Source: Chitinophaga pinensis (GTDB lineage Bacteria > Bacteroidota > Bacteroidia > Flavobacteriales_D > Crocinitomicaceae). Taken from it: a DNA stretch of 5,130 nucleotides. The stretch covers positions 1 through 5,130 of the forward strand of contig CAMBRH010000251.1 of assembly GCA_945870115.1 (NCBI GenBank). Reading direction: 5' to 3'. Below, piece by piece: positions 1-4,873 of the stretch. Numbering within the stretch: position 1 is the first letter of the stretch; each line of letters starts with the position of its first letter. The notes under the pieces are model-generated. The model was not told the DNA's origin and made no database searches. It saw only the letters and a program-made list of their open reading frames with translations. Position numbers and translations under genes: made by a program.

Positions 1-36
1 ATTGAAATAGTATTTCTTAACTCTTTTATAAAAGAA

Positions 37-1134
37 ATGATTGAAGTAAAAAATATCCAAGAAACTAACTTGGTCGAAAATCCAGTTATTGCTCAAATGA
101 GCAAATCGAATCACGAGCAAATTTTATTTTGTAATGACAATGCAACAGGTTTAAAAGCTATTATTGCTGTTCATAACACAGTTTTAGGTCCAGCTTTGGG
201 TGGAACAAGAATGTGGATGTACAACAATGAAATGGATGCTTTAACAGATGTTTTGCGTCTTTCTCGTGGTATGACTTACAAAAATTCTATCTCAGGATTA
301 AATCTTGGTGGCGGAAAAGCAGTAATCATTGGCGATTCTCGCACAATGAAATCTGAAGCTTTATTCAGAAGATTTGGAAAATTTGTAAACAGTTTAGCTG
401 GAAAATACATTACTGCTGAAGACGTTGGAATCGGAACAAACGACATGACGTGGGTGAACATGGAAACAAATCACGTTGTTGGTTTGCCAGGGAAAAGTGG
501 TGATCCTTCCCCAGTTACAGCTCATGGAGTTTACATGGGAATGAAGGCTTGTGCAAAAGAACAATTTGGTTCAGATTCATTAACTGGTAAAAAAGTCATG
601 GTTCAAGGTGTTGGACATGTTGGAGAATATTTGGTTGCTTCACTTGCAAAAGAAGGCGCTATTATTAGCATTTCAGACATTCACGAAGATACTTTGAAAA
701 GAGTTTCTCAAACATATGGTGCAACAGTTGTTGGGATCAATGATGTTTACGACGTAGATATGGACATTTATGCTCCATGTGCTTTGGGCGCGACTGTAAA
801 TGATGACACACTTTCTCGTTTGAAATGTTCAATAATTGCTGGAGCTGCGAATAACCAATTAGCAAACGAGGCGGTTCATGGAATTAAAGTGATGGAAAAA
901 GGAATTATTTATGCTCCAGATTATGCTTTAAATGCAGGAGGTGTAATTAATTGCTATTCTGAAGTTAAAAATTTACCAGCTGCTTGGGCATTAGCGAAAG
1001 CTGACGAAATTTACAATACAATTTCAAATATCGTTTCTCGTTCAAAAAATGAAAATGTGCCAACATATCAAATTGCAAATAAAATGGCTGAAGAGAGAAT
1101 CGAGGCTATAGGAAAAGTAAAATTACCAATGTAA
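37..1134 (+). CDS. Leu/Phe/Val-type NAD-dependent amino acid dehydrogenase (leucine dehydrogenase-like), 365 aa
   Basis: This is a cytoplasmic enzyme of the Glu/Leu/Phe/Val dehydrogenase superfamily, which reversibly deaminates a branched-chain or aromatic amino acid to its 2-oxo acid with NAD+. Visible motifs are LGPALGGTRMW (residues 50-60), the substrate-site stretch with Lys82 and GLNLGGGK ending at Lys94 (equivalent to the two active-site lysines of leucine dehydrogenase), AEDVGIGTNDM (127-137), the Rossmann loop GVGHVG (191-196), and YAPDYALNAGGVIN near 292-305. Asp214 ends the second Rossmann strand, which favours NAD over NADP. Length and order of motifs match full-length leucine dehydrogenases. 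The frame stays open to the left edge, so ATG 37 is chosen because it gives the family's usual length; an upstream start cannot be excluded. No Shine-Dalgarno is seen, as usual in Bacteroidota. Exact substrate (Leu, Val or Phe) cannot be read from the sequence. A role in supplying branched-chain fatty acid primers is an inference. Confidence 0.95.
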   Translation: MIEVKNIQETNLVENPVIAQMSKSNHEQILFCNDNATGLKAIIAVHNTVLGPALGGTRMWMYNNEMDALTDVLRLSRGMTYKNSISGLNLGGGKAVIIGDSRTMKSEALFRRFGKFVNSLAGKYITAEDVGIGTNDMTWVNMETNHVVGLPGKSGDPSPVTAHGVYMGMKACAKEQFGSDSLTGKKVMVQGVGHVGEYLVASLAKEGAIISISDIHEDTLKRVSQTYGATVVGINDVYDVDMDIYAPCALGATVNDDTLSRLKCSIIAGAANNQLANEAVHGIKVMEKGIIYAPDYALNAGGVINCYSEVKNLPAAWALAKADEIYNTISNIVSRSKNENVPTYQIANKMAEERIEAIGKVKLPM

Positions 1135-1185
1135 TGTTTATTTTTAATTTCTGATTTTGTCGTTATTTTTTGTGACAATTTTATC

Positions 1186-1201
1186 ATTAGCATTAGCTAA
1201 T
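1186..1201. terminator. Possible weak stem-loop after the dehydrogenase gene
   Basis: The arms ATTAGC and GCTAAT form a perfect 6-bp inverted repeat around an ATTA loop, 51 bp after the dehydrogenase stop codon. There is no clean T-run directly after it, and the stem has only two G-C pairs, so it would be a weak terminator at best. The rest of the roughly 200-bp gap (1135-1335) is AT-rich. It holds a 12-bp palindrome (1278-1289) and a 7/8 match to the -7 element, TCAATTTG (1293-1300), but no full promoter that I can support. Confidence 0.2.
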
Positions 1202-1335
1202 TCAAAAATTATCACTTTAAAAAATGCCTAAAAATCAAACATTAAAATTTAAACATTTATTTATATTAAAAATCCCGTTCAATATTGAAAAGTCAATTTG
1301 AACAAATAATAACAAAAAAACAAGTAAAACTTCAA

Positions 1336-2295
1336 ATGTTAAATCGTCGTCACTTAAGAATCAAAGTTTTACAAGCCCTTTACGCCTATTTTCAATCGGA
1401 AGAAGAAAATTTCAACCGAACTGAAAAAGAAATGTTACATCAAATAGATCGTATTTATGATTTATACCTTTATTTATTGCTGACTTTTGATGAATTAAAA
1501 GATGTTTCTGAGCAAAAATTAGATGAAAGCAAAGGGAAAATTCGTCCAACCGAGGAGGATTTGAATCCAAATTTGAAATTCATTGAAAATAAAGTTTTTG
1601 CAACGATTGAAAATAGTAAACATTTACGCAGACAAGCTGAAGAAAATAAAGTTTCTTGGGTTGGAGATGCAAATAAAGAAATGTTTCGAAAAATGTTTGC
1701 TCAAATCAAAGAAAGTGAGATTTATTTTGCCTATATGGCTGAAGAAAGTCGTTCTTTTGAAGCAGATTTAGAATTTGCAATAACTTTGTTTAAAACGGAA
1801 ATCGCAAACTCTGAATTAATTTATCATTTCTTTGAAGAAACAAGTATTCATTGGATGGACGATATTGATTTGGCTTGTTCAATGGTTTTGAAAACAATAA
1901 AAACGGTTAAAGAAGAAGACTTATTAGAAGGTTCAATGAAAATTCTTCCTTTATATAAAGATCCAGAAGATGAAATTCCTTTCGTGAAAACCTTGTTGAG
2001 AAAAACAATAGCAAGAAATTCAGAAAATGAAGAAATAATTGATGAATTGACCAAAAATTGGGAAATTGATCGTATTGCAAAAATGGACATTATCTTAATG
2101 AAAATGGCAATTACAGAATTTCAAGAATTTAATAATATTCCAACTAAAGTTACTTTAAACGAATACATCGAAATTTCAAAATTCTATAGTACTCCAAAAA
2201 GTAATGCATTTATTAATGGAATTTTAGACAAAGTAATTGATAAACTAACAAAAGATAATAAAATAGTAAAAATTGGTCGCGGATTGATAAGCTAG
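1336..2295 (+). CDS. nusB: Transcription antitermination factor NusB, long Bacteroidota form, 319 aa
   Basis: NusB binds boxA RNA together with NusE (ribosomal protein S10) and acts in antitermination complexes on rRNA operons. The C-terminal part carries the NusB core: a helix region around 236-262 ending in MAITEF, then KVTLNEYIEISKFYS (271-285) and NAFINGILDKV (291-301). These correspond to the E. coli stretches VAINEAIELAKSF and KFVNGVLDK. The N-terminus (MLNRRHLRIKVLQALYAYF) matches the Arg-rich first helix of NusB. Between these lies an insertion of about 150-190 mostly helical, charged residues, so the protein is over twice the length of E. coli NusB (139 aa); a long form is usual in Flavobacteriia. 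ATG 1336 is preferred over the in-frame TTG at 1285, because the NusB homology begins exactly at this Met and the 17 upstream residues resemble translated spacer. It probably heads a unit with the DUF1573 gene and yajC. Confidence 0.95.
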   Translation: MLNRRHLRIKVLQALYAYFQSEEENFNRTEKEMLHQIDRIYDLYLYLLLTFDELKDVSEQKLDESKGKIRPTEEDLNPNLKFIENKVFATIENSKHLRRQAEENKVSWVGDANKEMFRKMFAQIKESEIYFAYMAEESRSFEADLEFAITLFKTEIANSELIYHFFEETSIHWMDDIDLACSMVLKTIKTVKEEDLLEGSMKILPLYKDPEDEIPFVKTLLRKTIARNSENEEIIDELTKNWEIDRIAKMDIILMKMAITEFQEFNNIPTKVTLNEYIEISKFYSTPKSNAFINGILDKVIDKLTKDNKIVKIGRGLIS

Positions 2296-2308
2296 CAATT
2301 AGTTAATG

Positions 2309-2343
2309 TCTTAATATCCTAAAATCTTGAAATCTTAATATCC
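2309..2343. repeat. Two perfect 11-bp direct repeats between nusB and the DUF1573 gene
   Basis: TCTTAATATCC occurs at 2309-2319 and again at 2333-2343, a period of 24 bp, with a related TCTTGA at 2325-2330 between them. They fill most of the 55-bp gap and end 7 bp before the ATG of the next gene. They could be a low-complexity repeat of the kind common in flavobacterial spacers, or a paired binding site. The sequence does not decide between these. Confidence 0.5.
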
Positions 2344-2350
2344 AAATAAA

Positions 2351-2743
2351 ATGAAAATAATCGTTCTAATATCACTAATAATATCACTTTACTCTTGCAC
2401 AGGAAGTTCAGTTGTAGAAATTGGTCAAAAAACTAAAATTACGGTAAATCCAGTTTTTGATGCTGGAAAAGTGTTACATGGAGAAGAAATTGTAGCTACT
2501 TTTGAAGTTGAAAACATTGGAGATTATCCATTGGTAATTGCTGAAGTGAAAGGTTCATGTTCTTGCACTGTTGCTGAAAAACCAGAAGAACCAATTCAAC
2601 CAGGAGAAAAAGGGAAAATAACTGCTACAGTTAAAACTGAAAATGCAGCAGCAGGAAAACTTTCAAAAGAATTGAGAATCGTCGCAAATACGGAGCCAAG
2701 CTTAACTGTTTGTAAGATTAATGCAGAAGTATTCAGAAAATAG
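2351..2743 (+). CDS. DUF1573 domain lipoprotein, 130 aa
   Basis: This is a small envelope lipoprotein. The N-terminus is a hydrophobic signal segment (residues 2-15) ending in the lipobox LYSC, with Cys16 as the predicted lipidated residue. Residues 32-127 match the DUF1573 family, an immunoglobulin-like beta-sandwich related to ASPM-SPD-2-Hydin domains: FDAGKVLHGEEIVATFEVENIGDYPLVI, then the signature VKGSCSCTV (66-74) and EEPIQPGEKGKI (79-90). The CSC pair at 70-72 sits where the family usually has CGC. The molecular function of the family is unknown. It lies 55 bp after nusB and 92 bp before yajC, an order I recall from several Flavobacterium genomes, so co-transcription is likely. The protein is complete and of normal length. 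ATG 2351 is the natural start because the signal peptide begins there. Confidence 0.92.
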   Translation: MKIIVLISLIISLYSCTGSSVVEIGQKTKITVNPVFDAGKVLHGEEIVATFEVENIGDYPLVIAEVKGSCSCTVAEKPEEPIQPGEKGKITATVKTENAAAGKLSKELRIVANTEPSLTVCKINAEVFRK

Positions 2744-2780
2744 AATAGCTCAAAAAAACAATTGATAAATTAAAGAAAAT

Positions 2781-2804
2781 ACAGTTTTGATTTTCAAATA
2801 CTGT
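2781..2804 (+). other. Imperfect stem-loop in the gap before yajC
   Basis: ACAGT and ACTGT form 5-bp outer arms. An inner TTGA/TCAA stem closes a short loop, with one mismatch and one bulged A. No T-run follows, so it is not a classical terminator; it could be a processing or attenuation hairpin in the nusB-yajC transcript, or chance in AT-rich DNA. Confidence 0.25.
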
Positions 2805-2835
2805 TATTAAACAAATAAAACAAAAAACAAAAAGT

Positions 2836-3102
2836 ATGCAACAATTATTAATGTTGGTTATGATTTTGGTAGTATTCTACTTCTTCATGATTAGACCACA
2901 AATGAAAAAACAAAAAGAGTTGAAAAAATTCAGAGAGAATTTAGCTAAAGGTGACAAAATTGTTACAATCGGAGGAATTCACGGAATAATTTTAGAAATA
3001 GCTGATTCTACAATTTTAATCAGTTCAGAAGGAACAAAATTACGTTTTGAAAAATCTGCAATTTCTCAAAGTGCTGCAGAACAATTAGCTACTGCGAAAT
3101 AA
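2836..3102 (+). CDS. yajC: Preprotein translocase subunit YajC, 88 aa
   Basis: YajC is a single-pass inner-membrane protein that associates with SecDF in the Sec translocon. The sequence shows one transmembrane helix (about residues 3-18, ending FYFFMIRPQ), the diagnostic IRPQMKKQKE (19-28), and the conserved GDKIVTIGGIHG (39-50) followed by a small beta-rich cytoplasmic domain with LRFEKSAIS (69-77). At 88 aa it is slightly shorter than E. coli YajC (110 aa) but complete, with the C-terminal tail reduced. ATG 2836 is the only sensible start. An A-rich leader precedes it instead of a Shine-Dalgarno. It is the last gene of the plus-strand block and is followed by a bidirectional terminator-like hairpin. 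From memory, relatives often have a YbbR-like gene and coaE next; here a minus-strand gene follows. Confidence 0.96.
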   Translation: MQQLLMLVMILVVFYFFMIRPQMKKQKELKKFRENLAKGDKIVTIGGIHGIILEIADSTILISSEGTKLRFEKSAISQSAAEQLATAK

Positions 3103-3128
3103 ATTTTTAAGTTGTGAATTATGAATGT

Positions 3129-3157
3129 TGAATTATGAATTCATTGTTCATAATTCA
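3129..3157. terminator. Inverted repeat between convergent genes, probable bidirectional terminator
   Basis: TGAATTATGAA (3129-3139) and TTCATAATTCA (3147-3157) pair as a perfect 11-bp stem around a 7-nt loop, midway between the yajC stop and the stop of the opposing gene. On the plus strand it is followed by T-rich sequence including an uninterrupted run of eight T (3171-3178). On the minus strand the trailing sequence is less T-rich. An additional copy of the AATTATGAA unit (3117-3125) lies to the left and ATAATT (3157-3162) to the right, so the stem is built from a short repeated unit. Confidence 0.6.
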
Positions 3158-3160
3158 TAA

Positions 3161-3838
3161 TTAATTTTTATTTTTTTTCGCTTCACGCTTAGCTTTTTTA
3201 TACTGAGCCTTACTAACTTTATGCTCCTCTTTAGTGATTAGTTTCGGCTCAAAATCAAACTCAACTATATCGCTGTGAATGTCATGCAATACATTTTCAA
3301 TCATCCAATCTTCACCAGAAGGATTATATGTTGCATCCAAATCCTGACCCCAAAGTTTACCTAAATTATCGTTTAATTCCGAGCGAAATTTGCCCCTATA
3401 TTTTTCTATTATTTGCGAAACTGTAAGACCTGTTTCTCTATGAATTAATTTCATCAGCAAAATTCCTTCAGAAGTATATAAATCCAAAATTACATAGTGA
3501 AAATCATCTCTTAGTTGTAAATTTGATTCTTTTGTGTACCTTTTTTTCTTTCTTTTCGATTCCAAAGTAACTAATTCAGAATCAATTTCCTTTAATTTTT
3601 TAGCTGCATACAAGGCTAAAGGATAAACTTTTCTTAACCTTCGAAGTGTTGATTTATATTTAGAAAAATAATCCTTTGAAACATGAATTTCTGGGAGACT
3701 TTGAGTCTTTACGGTATCTTCAACTTGAGAAAATAGCAAGTTTTGATTTCCAAAAAAAATATAAAAGAATAAAGTAAATGAAAAAAAAATCATTTTAAAA
3801 TTGGATTTTAAAAAATAATATTTAACTTTAAACTTCAT
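3161..3838 (-). CDS. DUF4294 domain protein, exported, 225 aa
   Basis: This is a protein of unknown function from a family found in Bacteroidota. The N-terminus has a basic region (MKFKVKYYFLKSNFK) and a hydrophobic segment (16-36), with likely signal peptidase cleavage after FSQ at 38. The mature part matches DUF4294: LPEIHV (48-53), a stretch ending in RLRKVYPLALYAA (67-79), a basic spacer (95-103), then the conserved GILLMKLIHRETG (125-137), EKYRGKFRSELNDNLGKLWGQDLDATYNPSGEDWMIENV (about 145-183). The C-terminal tail is rich in Lys. Met16 (codon at 3793-3791) is an alternative start, but it would leave a signal peptide with no positive charge, so Met1 is preferred. The gene converges on yajC and diverges from the lipoprotein gene at 3903, so it is a single-gene transcript. 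A -7 element lies about 37 bp upstream of its start. Confidence 0.88.
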   Translation of the reverse strand: MKFKVKYYFLKSNFKMIFFSFTLFFYIFFGNQNLLFSQVEDTVKTQSLPEIHVSKDYFSKYKSTLRRLRKVYPLALYAAKKLKEIDSELVTLESKRKKKRYTKESNLQLRDDFHYVILDLYTSEGILLMKLIHRETGLTVSQIIEKYRGKFRSELNDNLGKLWGQDLDATYNPSGEDWMIENVLHDIHSDIVEFDFEPKLITKEEHKVSKAQYKKAKREAKKNKN

Positions 3839-3861
3839 AATGGATTTTAAATCTTTTTATT

Positions 3862-3884
3862 AAATTTACTTTTACAAATTTACT
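3862..3884. repeat. 9-bp direct repeat in the divergent promoter region
   Basis: AAATTTACT occurs at 3862-3870 and 3876-3884, a period of 14 bp, within the 64-bp gap between the DUF4294 gene and the divergent lipoprotein gene. The right copy overlaps the minus-strand -7 element, so a regulator binding here could affect both genes. The low sequence complexity makes chance possible. Confidence 0.4.
3875..3882 (-). promoter_or_regulatory. Bacteroidota -7 promoter element for the DUF4294 gene
   Basis: On the minus strand the sequence reads TAAATTTG, an exact match to the Bacteroidota -7 consensus TAnnTTTG, 36 bp before the DUF4294 ATG. No TTG is seen at the expected -33 position, so the promoter would depend mainly on the -7 element. 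The word is AT-rich, so a chance match is possible. Confidence 0.4.
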
Positions 3885-3902
3885 GCCATAATATTAATAT
3901 TG

Positions 3903-4355
3903 ATGAAAAAAAACATATTTTTTAACAAATTTACAATTTTTAGCCTTGCTTTAGTCTTATTAATTATTAGTTCTTGTTCGAACGAAAAAACATGCACTGA
4001 TTGTGAATTGGAGAATGTCAATGATACCATTCAAGAAAAAGACACGTCTGCAACTTTAGAATCGGCTTTAAAAACGGACAAAGTAGAAACAGTAACCAAA
4101 GAACAAATCGTTAACAAAGAAAAGATAGAGAAAAAATATGGTGAGCAGTGGGATTTTTGTACTTGTGTAAAAGCAAATGACTCTATAAATAATGCATTCG
4201 AAAAAACTTTAACATCAAAGCAAGAAACAAAATTAATGGCGCGTTGGGAAGATGTTGAAATCAAATGCAAAGAATTTTTAACACAACCAAACACTACTCC
4301 TGAAGAAAGAGCAATTCATGAGAAAAAAGTTAGAAAATGTTTGAAAAATAAATAA
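3903..4355 (+). CDS. Cys-containing lipoprotein of unknown function, 150 aa
   Basis: The N-terminus has two lysines, a hydrophobic stretch (about 11-22) and a lipobox-like IISSC with Cys25 as the predicted lipidation site, so this should be an envelope lipoprotein. After it comes a short CTDC motif (31-34), a charged low-complexity linker (about 35-75), and a compact C-terminal domain (75-150) with KKYGEQWDFCTCV (77-89), KLMARWEDVEIKCKEFL (110-126), and PNTTPEERAIHEKKVRKCL (129-147). The four C-terminal cysteines (86, 88, 122, 146) could form disulfides in the periplasm. I recall similar WDFC-type hypothetical lipoproteins in other Flavobacteriaceae, but know no function or family name. ATG 3903 is preferred to TTG 3900, one codon upstream. 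It is divergent from the DUF4294 gene and lies 32 bp before the small His/Cys protein gene. Confidence 0.85.
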   Translation: MKKNIFFNKFTIFSLALVLLIISSCSNEKTCTDCELENVNDTIQEKDTSATLESALKTDKVETVTKEQIVNKEKIEKKYGEQWDFCTCVKANDSINNAFEKTLTSKQETKLMARWEDVEIKCKEFLTQPNTTPEERAIHEKKVRKCLKNK

Positions 4356-4371
4356 CTTAGATTTTAATTCT

Positions 4372-4379
4372 TATCTTTG
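4372..4379 (+). promoter_or_regulatory. Bacteroidota -7 promoter element before the His/Cys-rich small gene
   Basis: TATCTTTG is an exact match to TAnnTTTG and sits 8 bp before the TTG start codon at 4388, in the 32-bp gap after the lipoprotein gene. Known spacing would put transcription start at about 4383-4388, giving an almost leaderless mRNA. There is no TTG at the correct -33 distance; the nearest, at 4341, is too far upstream. Confidence 0.5.
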
Positions 4380-4387
4380 TAATCAAG

Positions 4388-4687
4388 TTGAAAAAAACAA
4401 TTCTATATTCAGTCATTTTTGCTTTCAGTTTTTTGCTGATTCCAACTTCATTTTGGCATGATTGTAATGAATTGCATCCAACTCATAGCCACGACACTCC
4501 TGGAGAAACTCACTTTGAAAAAGGAGATTGTTTTGTTTGTGATTTTCAACTATTTCCAATAGAAATTCAAAATTTCTGTAAGTTCAGATTTTCCAACCTA
4601 AAACATTTTGAATTTGCAGCAAATTTTATTGAAATTGATTTAATTTCTTTAGAATCGATTAATTTAAGAGGTCCACCTCAAGTTTGA
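4388..4687 (+). CDS. Small secreted His/Cys-rich protein, possible metal-related partner of a TonB-dependent receptor, 99 aa
   Basis: This is a small protein with an N-terminal signal sequence (MKK, then hydrophobic residues 4-22) and a short mature part rich in His and Cys: His24, Cys26, His30, His33, His35, His42, then CFVC (48-51), Cys64 and His73. It ends in RGPPQV, resembling the RGPP or RAPP ending of short DUF2946-type and receptor-adjacent proteins. Similarity is by eye only and I cannot assign a family. The start must be TTG 4388: the only Met in the frame is the initiator, an in-frame stop lies at 4358-4360, and the KK-plus-hydrophobic pattern starts right there. It precedes a probable TonB-dependent receptor, suggesting a role in sensing or binding a metal or metal chelate at the envelope. 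This is inference. It could be transcribed with the upstream lipoprotein or from its own -7 element. Confidence 0.75.
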   Translation: MKKTILYSVIFAFSFLLIPTSFWHDCNELHPTHSHDTPGETHFEKGDCFVCDFQLFPIEIQNFCKFRFSNLKHFEFAANFIEIDLISLESINLRGPPQV

Positions 4688-4699
4688 TTTAATTTAAAG

Positions 4700-4774
4700 C
4701 TTCCTCCCTTGAGAAGAATCAGCCCTGGCTGATGAAGACTGAACGTTAGAGATAGGAGCATTGAGGAGGGTGAC
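4700..4774. other. GC-rich 75-bp segment with hairpin potential, candidate structured RNA or dispersed repeat
   Basis: Within a spacer that is otherwise almost all A and T, this stretch has 38 G or C in 75 bases (51%). It contains a perfect 7-bp hairpin, ATCAGCC and GGCTGAT around a 2-nt loop (4718-4733). A closing stem is possible: TCCTCC (4702-4707) with GGAGGG (4765-4770), and further out AATTT (4691-4695) with AAATT (4775-4779). T-rich sequence follows (4778-4786), so it might act as a terminator for the small gene or as a leader element ahead of the receptor gene. It does not match the riboswitch core motifs I know (cobalamin, TPP, SAM, FMN). The reverse strand is open across the segment in one frame but has no start or coding character. 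A dispersed intergenic repeat is equally possible. Confidence 0.4.
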
Positions 4775-4820
4775 AAATTTTTATTTATCATTAAATGAAT
4801 AAAATATTTTAACTCAAGAA

Positions 4821-4828
4821 TAAATTTG
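4821..4828 (+). promoter_or_regulatory. Bacteroidota -7 promoter element for the TonB-dependent receptor gene
   Basis: TAAATTTG matches TAnnTTTG exactly, 45 bp before the ATG at 4874, giving a predicted untranslated leader of about 40 nt. No TTG is seen at the -33 distance. Its overlap with the inverted repeat at 4824-4847 supports a regulated promoter. Confidence 0.45.
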
Positions 4829-4847
4829 TTAATAATATTTAACAAAT
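4824..4847. promoter_or_regulatory. Operator-like perfect inverted repeat overlapping the receptor promoter
   Basis: ATTTGTTAA (4824-4832) and TTAACAAAT (4839-4847) are perfect 9-bp inverted arms around a 6-bp spacer. After one mismatch the symmetry continues for two more bases on each side (4821-4850). It covers the end of the -7 element and the predicted transcription start, where a repressor would block initiation. The TTGTTAA-N6-TTAACAA form is loosely like sites of Crp/Fnr-type or other dimeric regulators, but no regulator can be named. It has no T-run and few G-C pairs, so a terminator is unlikely. Confidence 0.5.
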
Positions 4848-4873
4848 ATAAATTCATTTTTATTTAATAATTC

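Noticed and set aside
22..35. 14-bp perfect palindrome TCTTTTATAAAAGA just before the dehydrogenase start
   Set aside because: It is almost purely A and T with no linked promoter element, so chance is likely, and the promoter region is cut off by the window edge.
276..461. 61-aa minus-strand open frame
   Set aside because: It lies wholly inside the well-supported dehydrogenase gene and has no recognisable domain or start context.
1278..1289. 12-bp palindrome TTCAATATTGAA upstream of nusB
   Set aside because: It is short and AT-rich, with no exact promoter element nearby, so it is not supported as an operator.
1285..1335. TTG-initiated 17-residue extension of NusB
   Set aside because: NusB homology begins exactly at ATG 1336, and the upstream residues look like translated spacer that includes palindromic sequence.
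1583..1771. 62-aa plus-strand open frame
   Set aside because: It is an alternate frame inside nusB, with Lys-rich composition expected from reading AT-rich DNA out of frame.
1848..2090. 80-aa minus-strand open frame
   Set aside because: It is antisense to the NusB coding region and shows no domain or signal.
4031..4294. 87-aa minus-strand open frame
   Set aside because: It is antisense to the lipoprotein gene and shows no recognisable motif; the plus-strand frame has a lipobox and a coherent C-terminal domain.
4727..4760. Hammerhead-like CTGATGA followed by CTGAACG
   Set aside because: There is no GAAA core partner and no convincing stem II, and the CTGAT part is already paired in the 4718-4733 hairpin.
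4690..4790. Cobalamin, TPP, fluoride or SAM riboswitch ahead of the receptor
   Set aside because: None of the conserved core motifs of these classes is present.
4800..4811. Palindrome TAAAATATTTTA upstream of the receptor promoter
   Set aside because: It consists only of A and T and is expected by chance in this spacer; the nearby 9-bp arm repeat is much stronger.
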